Below are positions 23,868-36,300 of a DNA stretch of 64,000 nt, in pieces. Position numbers and translations under genes: made by a program. Position 1 is the first letter of the stretch. The number at the start of each line of letters is the position of its first letter. The stretch is from Liolophura sinensis (lineage: Eukaryota > Mollusca > Polyplacophora > Chitonida > Chitonidae): assembly GCF_032854445.1 (NCBI RefSeq), contig NC_088295.1:870501-934500 (forward strand). The letters run 5' to 3'. The notes beneath the pieces were generated by a model. The model ran no database searches and had not been told where the DNA came from. It saw only the letters and a program-made list of their open reading frames with translations.

Positions 23868-24720
23868 GGACAGAAACAAATGAACACTCTGTCTTAACTT
23901 CGTCACTGGACCCAAGCAAATAAACAGGCTGTCTCAACTTTGTCACTGGACAGAAACAAATGAACACTCTGTCTCAACTTCGTCACTGGACCCAAGCAAA
24001 TCAACAGGCTGTCTCAACTTTGTCACTGGACAGAAACAAATGAACACTCTGTCTCAACTTCGTCACTGGACCCAAGCAAATCAACAGGCTGTCTCAACTT
24101 TGTCACTGGACAGAAACAAATGAACACTCTGTCTCAACTTCGTCACTGGACCCAAGCAAATCAACAGGCTGTCTCAACTTTGTCACTGGACAGACACAAA
24201 TGAACACTCTGTCTCAACTTCGTCACTGGACCCAAGCAAATCAACAGGCTGTCTCAACTTCCTCAGATAAATGTCTTAAAAATTGTCTCTGGAGTCAAAT
24301 AAACTGTCTCAACTTCGCCAGTGGACTTAAACCAATGAACACGCTGTCTCTGCTTCGTCAGTGTGCGCAGATGAATGCTTTCAACTTTGTCAATGGACTC
24401 CATCTTGTTGACCGGTCAGCCGTCTGTCTCAACATCGTCACTTGACTTCATCTTATTGACAGGTCAACGGTCTGTCTCAACTTCGTCCCTGGACTTTCTC
24501 TTGTTGAGAGGTCAACACTCTGTCTCAACTTCGTCATTTGACTTCGAGCTTGTCGAAATATCAATGGTCTGTCTCAACTTCGCCACAAGACTTTGTGCTT
24601 GTCAACGGGTCAACGGTCTGTCTCAAATTCGTCACTTGACTTCGTGCTTGTCGATAGGTCAATGGTCTGTCTCAACTTCGCCAGTGGACTTCGTGCTTGT
24701 CGACACGGCACCACTGTGTT
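23868..24720. repeat. 80 bp dimeric minisatellite grading into a 49 bp degenerate one
   Basis: From 23868 to about 24270 an 80 base unit made of two related halves (CTGTCTCAACTTCGTCACTG and CTGTCTCAACTTTGTCACTG cores) repeats five times almost perfectly. From 24270 to 24720 related but diverged units of about 49 bases continue, sharing GTCTCAACTTCGTC. Confidence 0.85.
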
Positions 24721-24739
24721 AATAAAGGCACTAGTAGTC

Positions 24740-26640
24740 TCCATGGTCTATAGAGGACATTCTTATGTGTCATCATTCTCCACTGAGGACATGGTCATTT
24801 GTCATCAGTGGCTAATGAGGACGTGGCTGTTTCTCATCAGTGTCTACTGAGGACGTGGTCATTTGTCATCAATGTCTACTGAGGACGAGTTGGTAGAGCG
24901 TCCGCTTCAGGAGCGGTAGATCCAGGATCAATCCTGGGTCGATTCGCACCTAACACTTTAAAAAAGGGTTCAGCATGAAGGGGGTAGTGCAACGACTGTC
25001 TGAACCGTATCCATATAAGGGCCCGGGCGGGGCGGCTTACTTGCCTTCGGCAAGTCCTCTCAGTGAAGCAGCACTAGATGAAAGAGCGGTGGAAATCCCT
25101 CCTGCAACAAGAAGGTACATTACATTCACCCTAAGGATTCCTTCGTCGTCATATGACCGAAAAATTGTTGAGCACGACGTTAAACCCCAAGCACTCACTC
25201 ACTCACTCTACTGAGGACGTCATCATTGTCATCAGTGTCTACTGAGGACGTGGTCATTTATCATCAATGTCTACTGAGGATGTGGCCATTTGACACCAAT
25301 GTATACTGAGGACATGGTCATCAATGTCAACTGAGGATGTGGTCATTTGTCATCAGTGTCTACTGAGGACGTGGTCATTTGTCATCAATGTCTACTGAAG
25401 ATGTGGTCATTTGTCATCAATGTCTACTGAGGACGTGGTCATTTGTCATCAGTGTCTAATGAGGACGTGGTCATTGTCATCAGTGTCTACTGAGGATGTG
25501 GTCATTTGTCATCAGTGTCTACTGAGGATATGGTCATTTGTCATCAGTGTCTAATGAGGATGTGGTCATTTGTCATCAATGTCTACTGAGGACGTGGTCA
25601 TTTGTCATCTATGTCTACTGAGGACGTGGTCATTTGTCATCAATGTCTACTGAGGATGTGATCATTTGTCATCAATGTCTACTGAGGATGTGGTCATTTG
25701 TCATCAATGTCTACTGAGGACGTGGTCATTGTCATCAATGTCTACTGAGGACGTGGTCATTTGTCATCAATGTCTACTGAGGACGTGGTCATTTGTCATC
25801 AGTGTCTACTGAGGATGTGATCATTTGTCATCAATGTCTACTGAGGACGTGGTCATTTGTCATCAGTGTCTAATGAGGACGTGGTCATTGTCATCAATGT
25901 CTACTGAGGATGTGGTCATTTGTCATCAATGTCTACTGAGGACGTGGTCATTTGTCATCAATGTCTACTGAGGACGTGGTCATTTGTCATCAATGTCTAC
26001 TGAGGACGTGGTCATTGTCATCAATGTCTACTGAGGACGTGGTCATTTGTCATCAATGTCTACTGAAGATGTGGTCATTTGTCATCAATGTCTACTGAGG
26101 ATGTGATCATTTGTCATCAGTGTCTACTGAGGACGTGGTCATTTGTCATCAGTGTCTAATGAGGACGTGGTCATTGTCATCAATGTCTACTGAGGATGTG
26201 GTCATTGTCATCAATGTCTACTGAGGACGTGGTCATTTGTCATCAGTGTCTAATGAGACGTGGTCATTGTGATCAATGTCTACTGAGGATGTGGTCATTT
26301 GTCATCAGTGTCTACTGAGGATGTGGTCATTTGTCATCATTGTCTACTGAGCACGTGATCATTGTCATCAGTGTCTAATGAGGACGTGGTCATTGTCATC
26401 AATGTCTTATTTGTCATCATTCTCCACTGAGGACATTCTTATTTGCCATCAATGTCTGCAGTGGGCATTCTCGTATCCATCATTATATGCAGAGAACATT
26501 TTCATATGTCACCATTACCTACAGAGGATATTCTCATATTTCATCATTACTTATAAAGGATATTTTCATATGTCATCATTGCCTACGGAGAACATTCTCA
26601 TTTGTCATCATTGGACTTTCTCGAAAACTGATTTATGAAC
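24740..26640. repeat. 32 bp minisatellite
   Basis: About 50 copies of a unit of 30-32 bases (core TCTACTGAGGACGTGGTCAT). It is interrupted by a SINE at 24888-25208. After about 26400 the units become diverged (CTACAGAGGATATTCTCATA type) and fade out. Confidence 0.9.
24888..25208 (+). mobile_element. Second type of tRNA-derived SINE nested in the 32 bp array
   Basis: The head has an A-box-like AGTTGGTAGAGCG and a B-box-like GGTCGATTCGC, a body including the inverted repeat CTTGCC-TTC-GGCAAG, and a 3' end TTGTTGAGCACGACGTTAAA followed by a CACTCACTCAC tail. It is distinct from the SINE at 12564. The sequence TACTGAGGACG borders both ends and is the likely target duplication, although the host satellite contains it too. 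Confidence 0.85.
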
Positions 26641-26689
26641 ATATTACATGTATATCATCCGAAAGAATACTTGAACTTGGAACTTAAAT

Positions 26690-27665
26690 AGACGGATGAA
26701 CATCCAATGTTACAAACTTAACTTGACACTTAGATGGATGTTACAACCTCATCTTGACTCTCAAATGGATGAACATCTAATGTTACAAACTGAACTTGAC
26801 ACTCAGACGGATGAACATCGAATGTTACAACCTGACCTTGACTCTCAGAGAGATGAACAGCCAATGTTACAACCCAGATTAACTCTCAGACGGATAAACA
26901 GCCAATGTTACAACTTGAACTTGACTTTCATACGGATGAACATGCAATGTCACAACTTGAACTTGACACTCAGACGGATGAACATCCAATATTACAACCT
27001 GAATTTGACACTCACACGGATGAACAGCCAATGTTACAACCCCAGCTTAACTCTCAGACGGATGAATAGCCAATGTTACAACTTGAACTTGAACTCAGAC
27101 GGATCAACAGCCAATGTTACAACCCCTGTTTAACTCTTAGACAGATGAACATCTAATGTTACAACTTGAACTTGACTTTCAGTCGGATGAATAGCCAAAG
27201 TTACAACTTGAATTTGACACTCAGAGGGATGGACATCCAATGTTACAACTTGAACTTGACACTCAAACGGATGAACATCCAATGTTACAACTTGAACTTG
27301 ACTTTCAGACGGATGGACATCCAATGTTACAACTTGAACTTGACTTTCAGTCGGATGAACATCTAATGTTACAACTTGAATTTGACACTCAGACGGATGA
27401 ACATCCAATGTTACAACTTGAACTTGACACTCAGACGGATGAACATCCAATGTTACAACTTGAACTTGACACTCAAACGGATGAACATCCAATGTTACAA
27501 CTTGAACTTGACTTTTAGACGGATGAACATCCAATGTTACAACTTGAACTTGACTTTTAGACTTATGTACATCCAATGTTACAACCCCAGCTTTTTCTCT
27601 CAGACGGAGGGACATCCAATGTTACAACCCCAGCTTAACTCTCAGACGGATGGACATCCAGTGTC
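26690..27665. repeat. 42 bp minisatellite
   Basis: About 23 copies of a 42 base unit (core CCAATGTTACAACTTGAACT). As 42 is 14 codons, frames are open on both strands. I regard these frames as by-products of the satellite. Confidence 0.95.
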
Positions 27666-30629
27666 AGTTGTATCTAGGGAATCCCATATTGTTGGCAGAA
27701 TAATTACTCATCAGGTGCATGGATTATGGATTAATGAACATATGTAGCGGAGTAGGCTTCGCTCTGTTGGTTGATCAAACTGCATCCGCTCAGAGCCGCT
27801 AAGCCGTAAAGGATGGCAGGCCTATAGCCTAGAAATGATGCTGATTTTGTCAGTGATCGTCCACGAATCCCAGCTGACCAAGGCACTAGGTGTGGAAGCC
27901 TCACTTCTGTACAGGCCTGTTATCATAATATGTTTTTAACACCTTCCATATCCTATTCCAGGGCATATTGTTTATCTAGTTACAGGTGTGGTCGTTTTTA
28001 CATTAATCGTTTTCGAAATTGACAAGTATAATTAAGGTGTACTAATTGTATGGAATCAAAGGCTGGAAGACACCTTCACGATGATTCTTTTGCTGATGGA
28101 AAAAATTATATTCCCAATGCATTCATTATAGCTTGGTCCTCGTAGAGTTCAAGGAAGGACAAATATTGATTTATCTACATGTATTAGCTTGTTAAATGAT
28201 CGTGACATCGAACTACCACTGATTACTTACTTCTATGATTTCCGTACAAATGTCCAACTATTTTGCAATCCTGTATTCCTGCAGTCGTAATATCCAAGAC
28301 TTAATATTTACCACAAATATATCTATGTACCCATTTAGTGAATATTCCAATATGTCTTACGCACCTATATCACGGTTTCATGATAAATACTTCATGTAAA
28401 TGACATACTATTTATCCCTATGTGTAAATATTACTGCATATATTTGTATATAAGTGGCATGACGAACCCGATCGTCTCTAACTGAAGGTGGATCTAACGA
28501 AAACGGGAACTAGCCATCCCGTGGAGAAGGGGCAGGTGTGGGTGGTTAAAGGGATCACGCATTGTCTTGGAAGACCAATTTTGTACTCTTCAAATAAACA
28601 GTGTTTATTTTAATGCTCATTTTCGTTTGTGTATCTTGTGCATACTGTGGGAGGGGGATTATGACCAACACTTCACACAACAACGTTTTTAGTGTCAACC
28701 GAGACATTAGTGTTACCATAAGCTAAAGAACGATTGGTAAACAGCACTTCTCTAGCCATCATCGCAATATATCTAATCCACTACATCGTACAACATAGGT
28801 AATATCCTCGCTACTTATTGGAGCCTAAGGCCTAACTGATCTCGAGGATAATTTCTTTACTACTCTGTTTAAAACCTATATAAATTCCGGCATTATTCAC
28901 ATAATGAAGTTCGTCCGCTTAATTCATGGACTGAAAGAAGGTTTCAAAAGGTTTTCCTGAGTTTGCTGCTGTTCAAAGGCTGTTGAAGCCTGTCCATATA
29001 GAAGCAGTTTCCGCGTGCCTGTAATTGTCATGGAACGTAGATGAGAGAAGGGGCCTGGGAAAATGCTCGAGTAGGAAACCCACAGCCTGTAAACTGCCCG
29101 AAGGATTAACTTGATCTTAGCATCTGACTTCTCTTGTCAACATTGCCACATTGAGAAAAACTGGGATAGAGTGTTTGAAAGATTTATGTGGCCTTAGAAA
29201 CAAGCACCGGTTTGGCAGTCTGCCTCGTCTATGTCTGTGTGCGCTGAGGCCCAGACCTACCTGTGCAGGACAGTCGCACTTCTTAACATGGCGATAGGGC
29301 CGTCACGTGCATGCCGATGTGGTCTGACCGGAAAAACCCGCCGCATAGTTTCTGCCGGTATTCTCCACAAGTGGCGCATGCTGGATACGTTCCGGATCAA
29401 CCCGGTGAAAATTAAGCCGAGAGAAATACGCCATTTCCCCGACATTTCTGGCAGGGATCGACGATTCTGACACAAGTAACAACCTACCTGCTTTAAACTT
29501 TTGCTAAAGGCAATCGTAGGGGAAGGATAGTGATTAAAACTTAGCCTTCAAATCGGTACGCAAACAACTGGCGGGAAGTAGTTAATAGAGGTCAACACTT
29601 GTCACATCACTCGATGCGCAAATCCAGAATAGCCCTTTTTGTGCATTACACTGGAAAAGTGCAAACTGCGAAATTAAATATAGAGTTTTAATCACCCGTC
29701 AATACTTACTTCGTAGGAATGGATGGAACGTGGTTTTTGTGTCATAGCCTTCTGAAATTGATTTGCCCATGTGCTCATAGAACAACTGGACAATAGATTT
29801 ACAACACAGGTGTGATATCACGTGGAGTCTTCCTCTCGTTTCCGAATAAACTACAAAAAATTGGTAAAGGTGGCAGTTAATACCTTATCGGGAGAAAAAC
29901 GTAGAGAAGAATATATTGTTAGAGTGTAGTTCAGGATACACGGAGATGTTTGGCGAGATGCGCCAGTAGCAGTGTAATGAGCTTATCAAACATTTGCTGA
30001 CCCGTCGCATGTAAGTACTGAGGCTTAGCTCAATTTTAGAGATATTTTGAGTTTTGATCAAACTTTCATGACTCGAATCTTCTCGAATACGATATATATG
30101 CTGCCTTTAGGCAGTGTACATGTGATAGGCGCGCAACCAGCGACGGTTTATGTACCGCTTTAGTATACCCGGACTCTCGTTCAAATCCCCTTCCTCACAA
30201 CATAATGCAAATACACAGAAAATACAGCAACCTGTATTCCAAAACTCACCTCAAAATTATTAGTTTACCTGAACTCCATGATTAATTCCGTAAACATCTA
30301 ATAAGCATAACGAAGAGCAAAAATGTCAGATACTCGAGGAAGGGTTTTGAAAGAACACACATTTATGAAGACAGAACGTGGAATTTTGCACTCCAGTCCT
30401 GACGTGTTTAATCAAGTTTTGGTGGGCGTCGTACTTCAAAGGTTCTGTCATTTTTGCTCCGTAGTCTGTCAGGTGATTCATCAGTCAGGTAGCCTTCGGT
30501 TACCTGACATGTAAAAGTTGTTTTCGTTTTCCTCCATCGACAAAACTGACGGCCAGAGTATTCGTAAATGGTGTATGCAACAAAAAGCATAAAATAACAT
30601 AAAATAAATAAATGCACCTAAACACGTAC
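27666..30629. other. Intergenic stretch, one possible solo LTR
   Basis: No gene is supported. At 28448 TATATAAG, at 28594 AATAAA and at 28655 GGGAGGGGG occur in the order expected of an LTR, but no terminal or target-site repeats could be defined. A CpG-rich patch at 29231-29470 is open on both strands (79 and 72 codons) without a recognised domain. A B-box-like TCGTTCAAATCCCC lies at about 30179. Confidence 0.35.
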
Positions 30630-31690
30630 TTTATTGGGCCCATCTCATATATCTAAACACACTCCATGTAAGCCGATATTATATGTCTAAACACATGCCT
30701 CATGTACGCCGGTGCCATACACCTGATCAAGTAAATCATTTAGACCCATGTTTTATATCAAAACATGTACATCATGTAAGCCGATGTCATACATCTAAAC
30801 ACATATTTTATATCTAGGACGTTGTCATACATCTGAACACGTATTTCCTATCTAGGCCGATGTCATACATCTAAATACGTGTTTCATTTCTAGTCCAATG
30901 CCATACGTCTAAACACGTATCTAGGTCGATGTCATACATCTAAAGATACATTTCATATCTGGGCTGGTGTCATACATCTAAACACATATTTCATATCTAG
31001 GCCGATGTCATACATCTAAACACATATCTACGCCGATGTCTTATATTTAAACACGTATTTCATACCTAGGCCGATGTCATACATCTAAATACATATTTCA
31101 TATCTAGGCCGGTGTCATACATCTGAACACATATTTCATATCTAGGCTGATGTCATACATCTAAACACGTATTTCATATCTAGGCAGATGTTTTCCATCT
31201 AAACACGTATTTCATATCTAGGTCGGTGTCATACATCTGAACACATATTTCATATCTATGCTGATGTCATACATCTAGACACGTATTTCATATCTGGATC
31301 AATGTTTTACATCTAAACACATATTTCATACCTAGGCCAATGTCTTACATCTAAACACGTATTTCATATCTATGCAGATGTTTTCCATCTAAACACGTAT
31401 TTCATATCTAGGTCGGTGTCATATATCTGAACACATATTTCATATCTAGGCTGATGTCATGCATCTAGACACGCATTTCATATCTGGATCGATGTTTTAC
31501 ATCTAAACACGTATTTCATATCTAGGCCGATGTCTTACATCTAAACACGTATTTCATATCTGGATCGATGTTTTACATCTAAACACGTATTTCATATCTA
31601 GGCCGATGTTTTACATCTAAACAAGTATTTCATACCTCGGCCGATGTCTTACATCTAAACACATATTTCTTACATCGAAAAACGTATTTT
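30630..31690. repeat. 38 bp minisatellite
   Basis: About 28 copies of a unit near 38 bases (core CATCTAAACACGTATTTCAT) with frequent short deletions in the first third and more regular units after 31000. Confidence 0.9.
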
Positions 31691-33330
31691 CCATAGGTCT
31701 AACGAAGACAAGTGTGGGGAATCTTGACACCCTACTCTTGTCTGACCTACCTGTACACGTAAAAGAATATTACGTCACATACAGTCATATTCCGCGAATC
31801 TCTAAAAGTCACGTGAATGACCTGGTGAACTGGTAATATGACCTTGTTTTATGGCGGTGTCATCAAACACAGTTTATGTTACACGGTATGAAACTGTGCT
31901 CCTGTGTGACTTCAAACAGACCATTAAGGGAAAGGTAACAAGCCAGGGCATTCGGTCGTCAGTATCGCGTGAAATGTCCTCACTGTTTACACCACTGCCA
32001 CCACTAGCAAATTTTCTGGAGTCACGGTGATGAGGCAGGAAGTGATTTCAGATGCATTCTCTTCATCTAAAGTATGTAAAGCATGGTCTTAACCTAAACC
32101 TTAAACAATTTTATTGATGAACGCTGATTAAACAGTCCCTTGTGTTGACAAAAGTAGTGAGATGAAGCCTAAAAAAATCTACGTGAGTCTCACGGGCTCC
32201 AAAGGTCAAGCTTGTCTAGTGGTGGCAGTGATGTAAAGTCAGCGTAGAGAGAGGCACATGCGCTGAAAGGAGAATGTGCTTTGTGAGGGTCTCCCAGACG
32301 ATACCTGATAAGTGATCTGCCGTGAGACGTGCAGTCTCTTGTCATTTGTATATTGTCGTTGGAGGAAAATAATTTTGCTTATAGTGCGATGATCTCATTG
32401 AGGAAACATAGTGACGTGTTTTTTTGTTTTTTTTTCATTTGGATGTTTTCGTTAACAACTTATTGTAGAGAGCTCTTTACACTCTAAGAAGCATAATTGC
32501 ACAGTACATATGACCGGTATGGGCCATACAGCACAGAACATTCGCTAGGTGTACATTTGCTCTGTCATGTGCAAAATTATATCCTAACTAACGCCTGTCC
32601 CAGCGTCCATAATAATGGTGATAATACATCATGAGACACTCTTTATTCGACAAGATAATACTTGCCATGGCCAAAAAAGCGACAAAGGAATATAAAAACG
32701 TATTGAATTTGTATATCAAAATTGCAACAGCACAACTTAATTGTGCGCTGCACGTGTTGGCAGCCTGCTCATTGAGATAGTCACTTCAGCTGCGTACCTG
32801 TACAGGCATACACACTACATGTAACTCCAGCCGAAATCGAAACCAGCTCGTATGTGCTTCGGCTTTAGAAATTAAACAGTATTCGATGCAGTGCGGTTGC
32901 GGAGAACACAAAAAGCCAGATTTATGCCAATGGTTGTATGTAAGCCTGTAACAGTGTGTTCCTGAACAATATTCAGGGCCCAATGCCATGCAGTTCATAC
33001 GCTCTTGTGCTTCTGTAGCCCACCTAACTAGGCCAGGCATTGTGCTTGTCCAGTGACAGTTGGGTAATCTTCACGGAGAAACAGCACTGTGGGTATGTAT
33101 ACTCTATGAGTACGCACAGTCGGGCACAGTCTGCACTAATATATGTATATGTATGTGATACGTGTAAGCCTGTACTTGATCACAGTAGACGTCAAATGAC
33201 GACAGACTTGTGAGGGGCTGTTCCTTGTGAAGGTTCCTACCTGAGGATCTTGATTTGGCTTATTTGGCCTGACCATTTCGCGACTTTATTCCAGCTGAGT
33301 TGTTTCCTCATTGACTCTCCATTGTTTCAG
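31691..33330. other. Region upstream of the calpain coding exons
   Basis: No array or gene is supported. The calpain promoter and any 5' untranslated exon should lie here, because the first calpain coding exon is preceded by an acceptor-like CATTGTTTCAG at about 33330, but I cannot locate them. Confidence 0.4.
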
Positions 33331-33344
33331 CGTCACAGGCAGTT

Positions 33345-36300
33345 ATGTTTTACCATTATCCGCCAAGTGCCCCGGACGAGGTAGACTCGGGGCACATGTT
33401 AGGGGCGAACTTAGGGCGTGGCACCGAATACAAGGACCCGTATTTCCCGGCCAGTGGGCGATCGCTTAACTTCAGAGGGAACACACCCCCAGGATTCGTC
33501 TGGAAGAGGCCTCATGTAAGTAACAGTCAGATCCGTGTTCTATAGACCACCTGTGAACCCATTCCCTGACATATTACTTCTACACTCATAACGATGTATC
33601 CTGTCGCATGCTACTACACGCACTGCACAAGTCTCCTCCACGCTATAGGGCGAGGGGGCTTTATATGATTTTCATAGAACACGGAGCAAGATATACACAC
33701 TGTGCAGCACATAAAAAATCAATTTTTCTGCTCCAGTGACGTCAGATGACAGCGGAAGGTAGCATATAGCCTACCACTTCTGGTTTCTAAATAGGGTTCT
33801 GAAGGCATTACGGACGACGGCAGGTAATAGGCACCAGTTCTGGTTTCTGGTCTGGGCTCTGTGAGAAGTACGGACGGCGGCAGGTAATATGTGCCAGTTC
33901 AGGCTTCTGGTCTGAGCTCTGTGGGAAGTACGGACAGCAGCAGGCAATATGTACCAGTTCTGGTTTCTGGTCCGTGCTCTGTAGGAAGTACGGACGGCGG
34001 CTGGTAATATGCACCAGTTCTGGTTTCTAGTCTGGGCCCTGTAGGAAGTACGGACGGCGGCTGGTAATATGTACCAGTTCTGGTTTCTAGTCTGAGCTCT
34101 GTAGGAAGTACGGACGGCGGCTGGTAATATGTACCAGTTCTGGTTTCTGGTCTGGGCTCTGTAGGAAGTACGGACGGCGGCAGGTAATATGAACCAGTTC
34201 TGGTTTTTGGTCTGAGCTCCGTAGGAAGTACGGACGGCGGCTGGTAATATGTACCAGTTCTGGTTTCTGGTCTGGGCTCTGTAGGAAGTACGGACGGCGG
34301 CTGGTAATATGTATCATTTCTGGTTTCTAGTCTGGGCTCTGTGCGAAGTACGTACTGCGGCTGGTAATATGAACCAGTTCTGGTTTCTAGTCTGGGCTCT
34401 GTAGGAAGTACGGACGGCGGCAGGTAATATGAACCAGTTCTGGTTTCTGGTCTGGGCTCTGTAGGAAGTACGGACGGCGGCTGGTAATATGAACCAGTTC
34501 TGGTTTTTGGTCTGAGCTCTGTAGGAAGTACGGACGGCGGCTGGTAATATGTACCAGTTCTGGTTTCTGGTCTGGGCTCTGTAGGAAGTACGGACGTAGG
34601 TAGACAATATGTACCAGTTCTGGTTTCTAGTCTGGGCTCTGTAGGAAGTACGGACGGCGGCTGGTAATATGAACCAGTTCAGGCTTCTGGTCTGGGCTCT
34701 GTAGGAAGTATGGACGGCGGCAGGTAATATGTATCATTTCTGGTTTCTAGTCTGGGCTCTGTAGGAAGTACGGACGGCGGCTGGTAATATGTACCAGTTC
34801 TGGTTTCTAGCCTGGGCTCTGTAGGAAGTACGGACGGCGGCTGGTAATATGAACCAGTTCTGGTTTTTGGTCTGGGCTCCGTGGGAAGTACGAACGGCGG
34901 CTGGTAATATGTACTAGTTCTGGTTTCTAGTCTGAGCTCTGTAGGAAGTACGGACGGCGGCTGGTAATATGAACCAGTTCTGGTTTTTGGTCTGGGCTCC
35001 GTGGGAAGTACGGACGGCGGCAGGTAATATGTACCAGTTCTGGTTTCTGGTCTGGGCTCTGTGAGAAGTACGTACTGCGGCAGATCGTATGTACCAGGGT
35101 CTGGTTTCTGGTCTGGGTTCTATACGGAGTAAAGAAGGCTTCAGGTAATGTACACCAGTTCTGATCTGGGCTCTGTGCGAAGTACGGACGGAAACAGGCA
35201 ATATGTATCAGTTCTGGTTTCTGGCCTGAGCTCTGTTGGAAGTACGGACGACGGCAGGTGATACGTACCAGTTCCAGTCTGTGCTCTGTGCGGAGTACTG
35301 ACGTAGCATGATGACGATAGTGTTCAACGACACAACCCCCAGAGAATTTTCACTGCATTTATCACTACGTTCACTTCTAAATCACTACGTTGGTAGGTTG
35401 CTAGCATAGGGGAAGATGGGTCATCATAAAATAGTTTATAAACAATGCAAAAATGTAAAAAAAAATAAAGCGCTGAACGTAATGGTGTCTGCAGGCAACC
35501 ATGATTTTTGTAATTACTTCAAATTCATCACCGTTATACCGTCTCTATCCTGTATTGGGTAGGAAGTCTTTGGCAGGGAGCGTCTGTTATAGTAGCTTAT
35601 GGTGTACACAAGATGACGAGAACTGGAAAGTTGGCCAGCTGGAAAAAGAGTAAAAGAGTGTTGTCAACTGCAATTTACGCAACAACTGTTATATATTTGA
35701 ATGTCTATTACAAAGGTACTGCCTCACATTTTGTTGCAGGAGATTTATACTAATCCAGTGTTTATTGAGGACGATGCTACACAATATGACATTGCCCAAG
35801 GAGAACTTGGTGAGAACAATTTCGATGTTTACATCACAAATCACAAACTATAGTGTTATGGGCATGATGGAAACGATTGTGGGTCACAAATCTAATTTAG
35901 GCTTCCTATATAGACGTATTTATAACATTTTGTCTGACTGTCGTAAAAGACAGGATAATATAAAGAGATGAGTAGATTTACAGAAGGATATATTCCGTTT
36001 CTAACTTTTTGCATCAAAAAACACGCTGTTCCTGTTTTCTGTGGCGAATCTGTTAATAATTAATTCGTTGCCCATTTTTTGCCATTTTGTTCCAGGAAAT
36101 TGCTGGTTCATGGGAGCGGCAGCGTCAATCGCGGCCACAAACCGGAAGTTGCTCACGAGAGTCATCATGCCCGTGAAGCAAGGCTTTGGCAGAGACTACA
36201 CAGGTAGATGTTGCTACAGAGCATCTGCTATAGAGTCAGCAGCCATTCCATTCTTTAAAAAAAAGACATTTTCATTTGAATGTTGTTTGAAGCCAAATTC

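Noticed and set aside
26696-27747. Frames with a 14-residue repeat on both strands
   Set aside because: By-product of the 42 bp satellite.
28440-28680. Solo LTR
   Set aside because: TATA, poly(A) and a purine run are in the right order, but no terminal dinucleotides or target duplication could be fixed, so it is only mentioned in the intergenic entry.
29231-29475. Short CpG-rich gene open on both strands
   Set aside because: No domain, no splice signals and mirrored open frames on both strands.
30120-30200. Possible tRNA or SINE head with TCGTTCAAATCCCC
   Set aside because: Only the B-box-like part is present; no acceptor stem or SINE body follows.
1-31690. CRISPR-like arrays with near-regular repeats
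   Set aside because: The repeats are head-to-tail minisatellites without unique spacers, in a genome with spliced genes.
33808-35201. Minus-strand frames with a 20-residue repeat in calpain intron 1
   Set aside because: By-product of the 60 bp satellite; they interrupt a well supported intron on the other strand.
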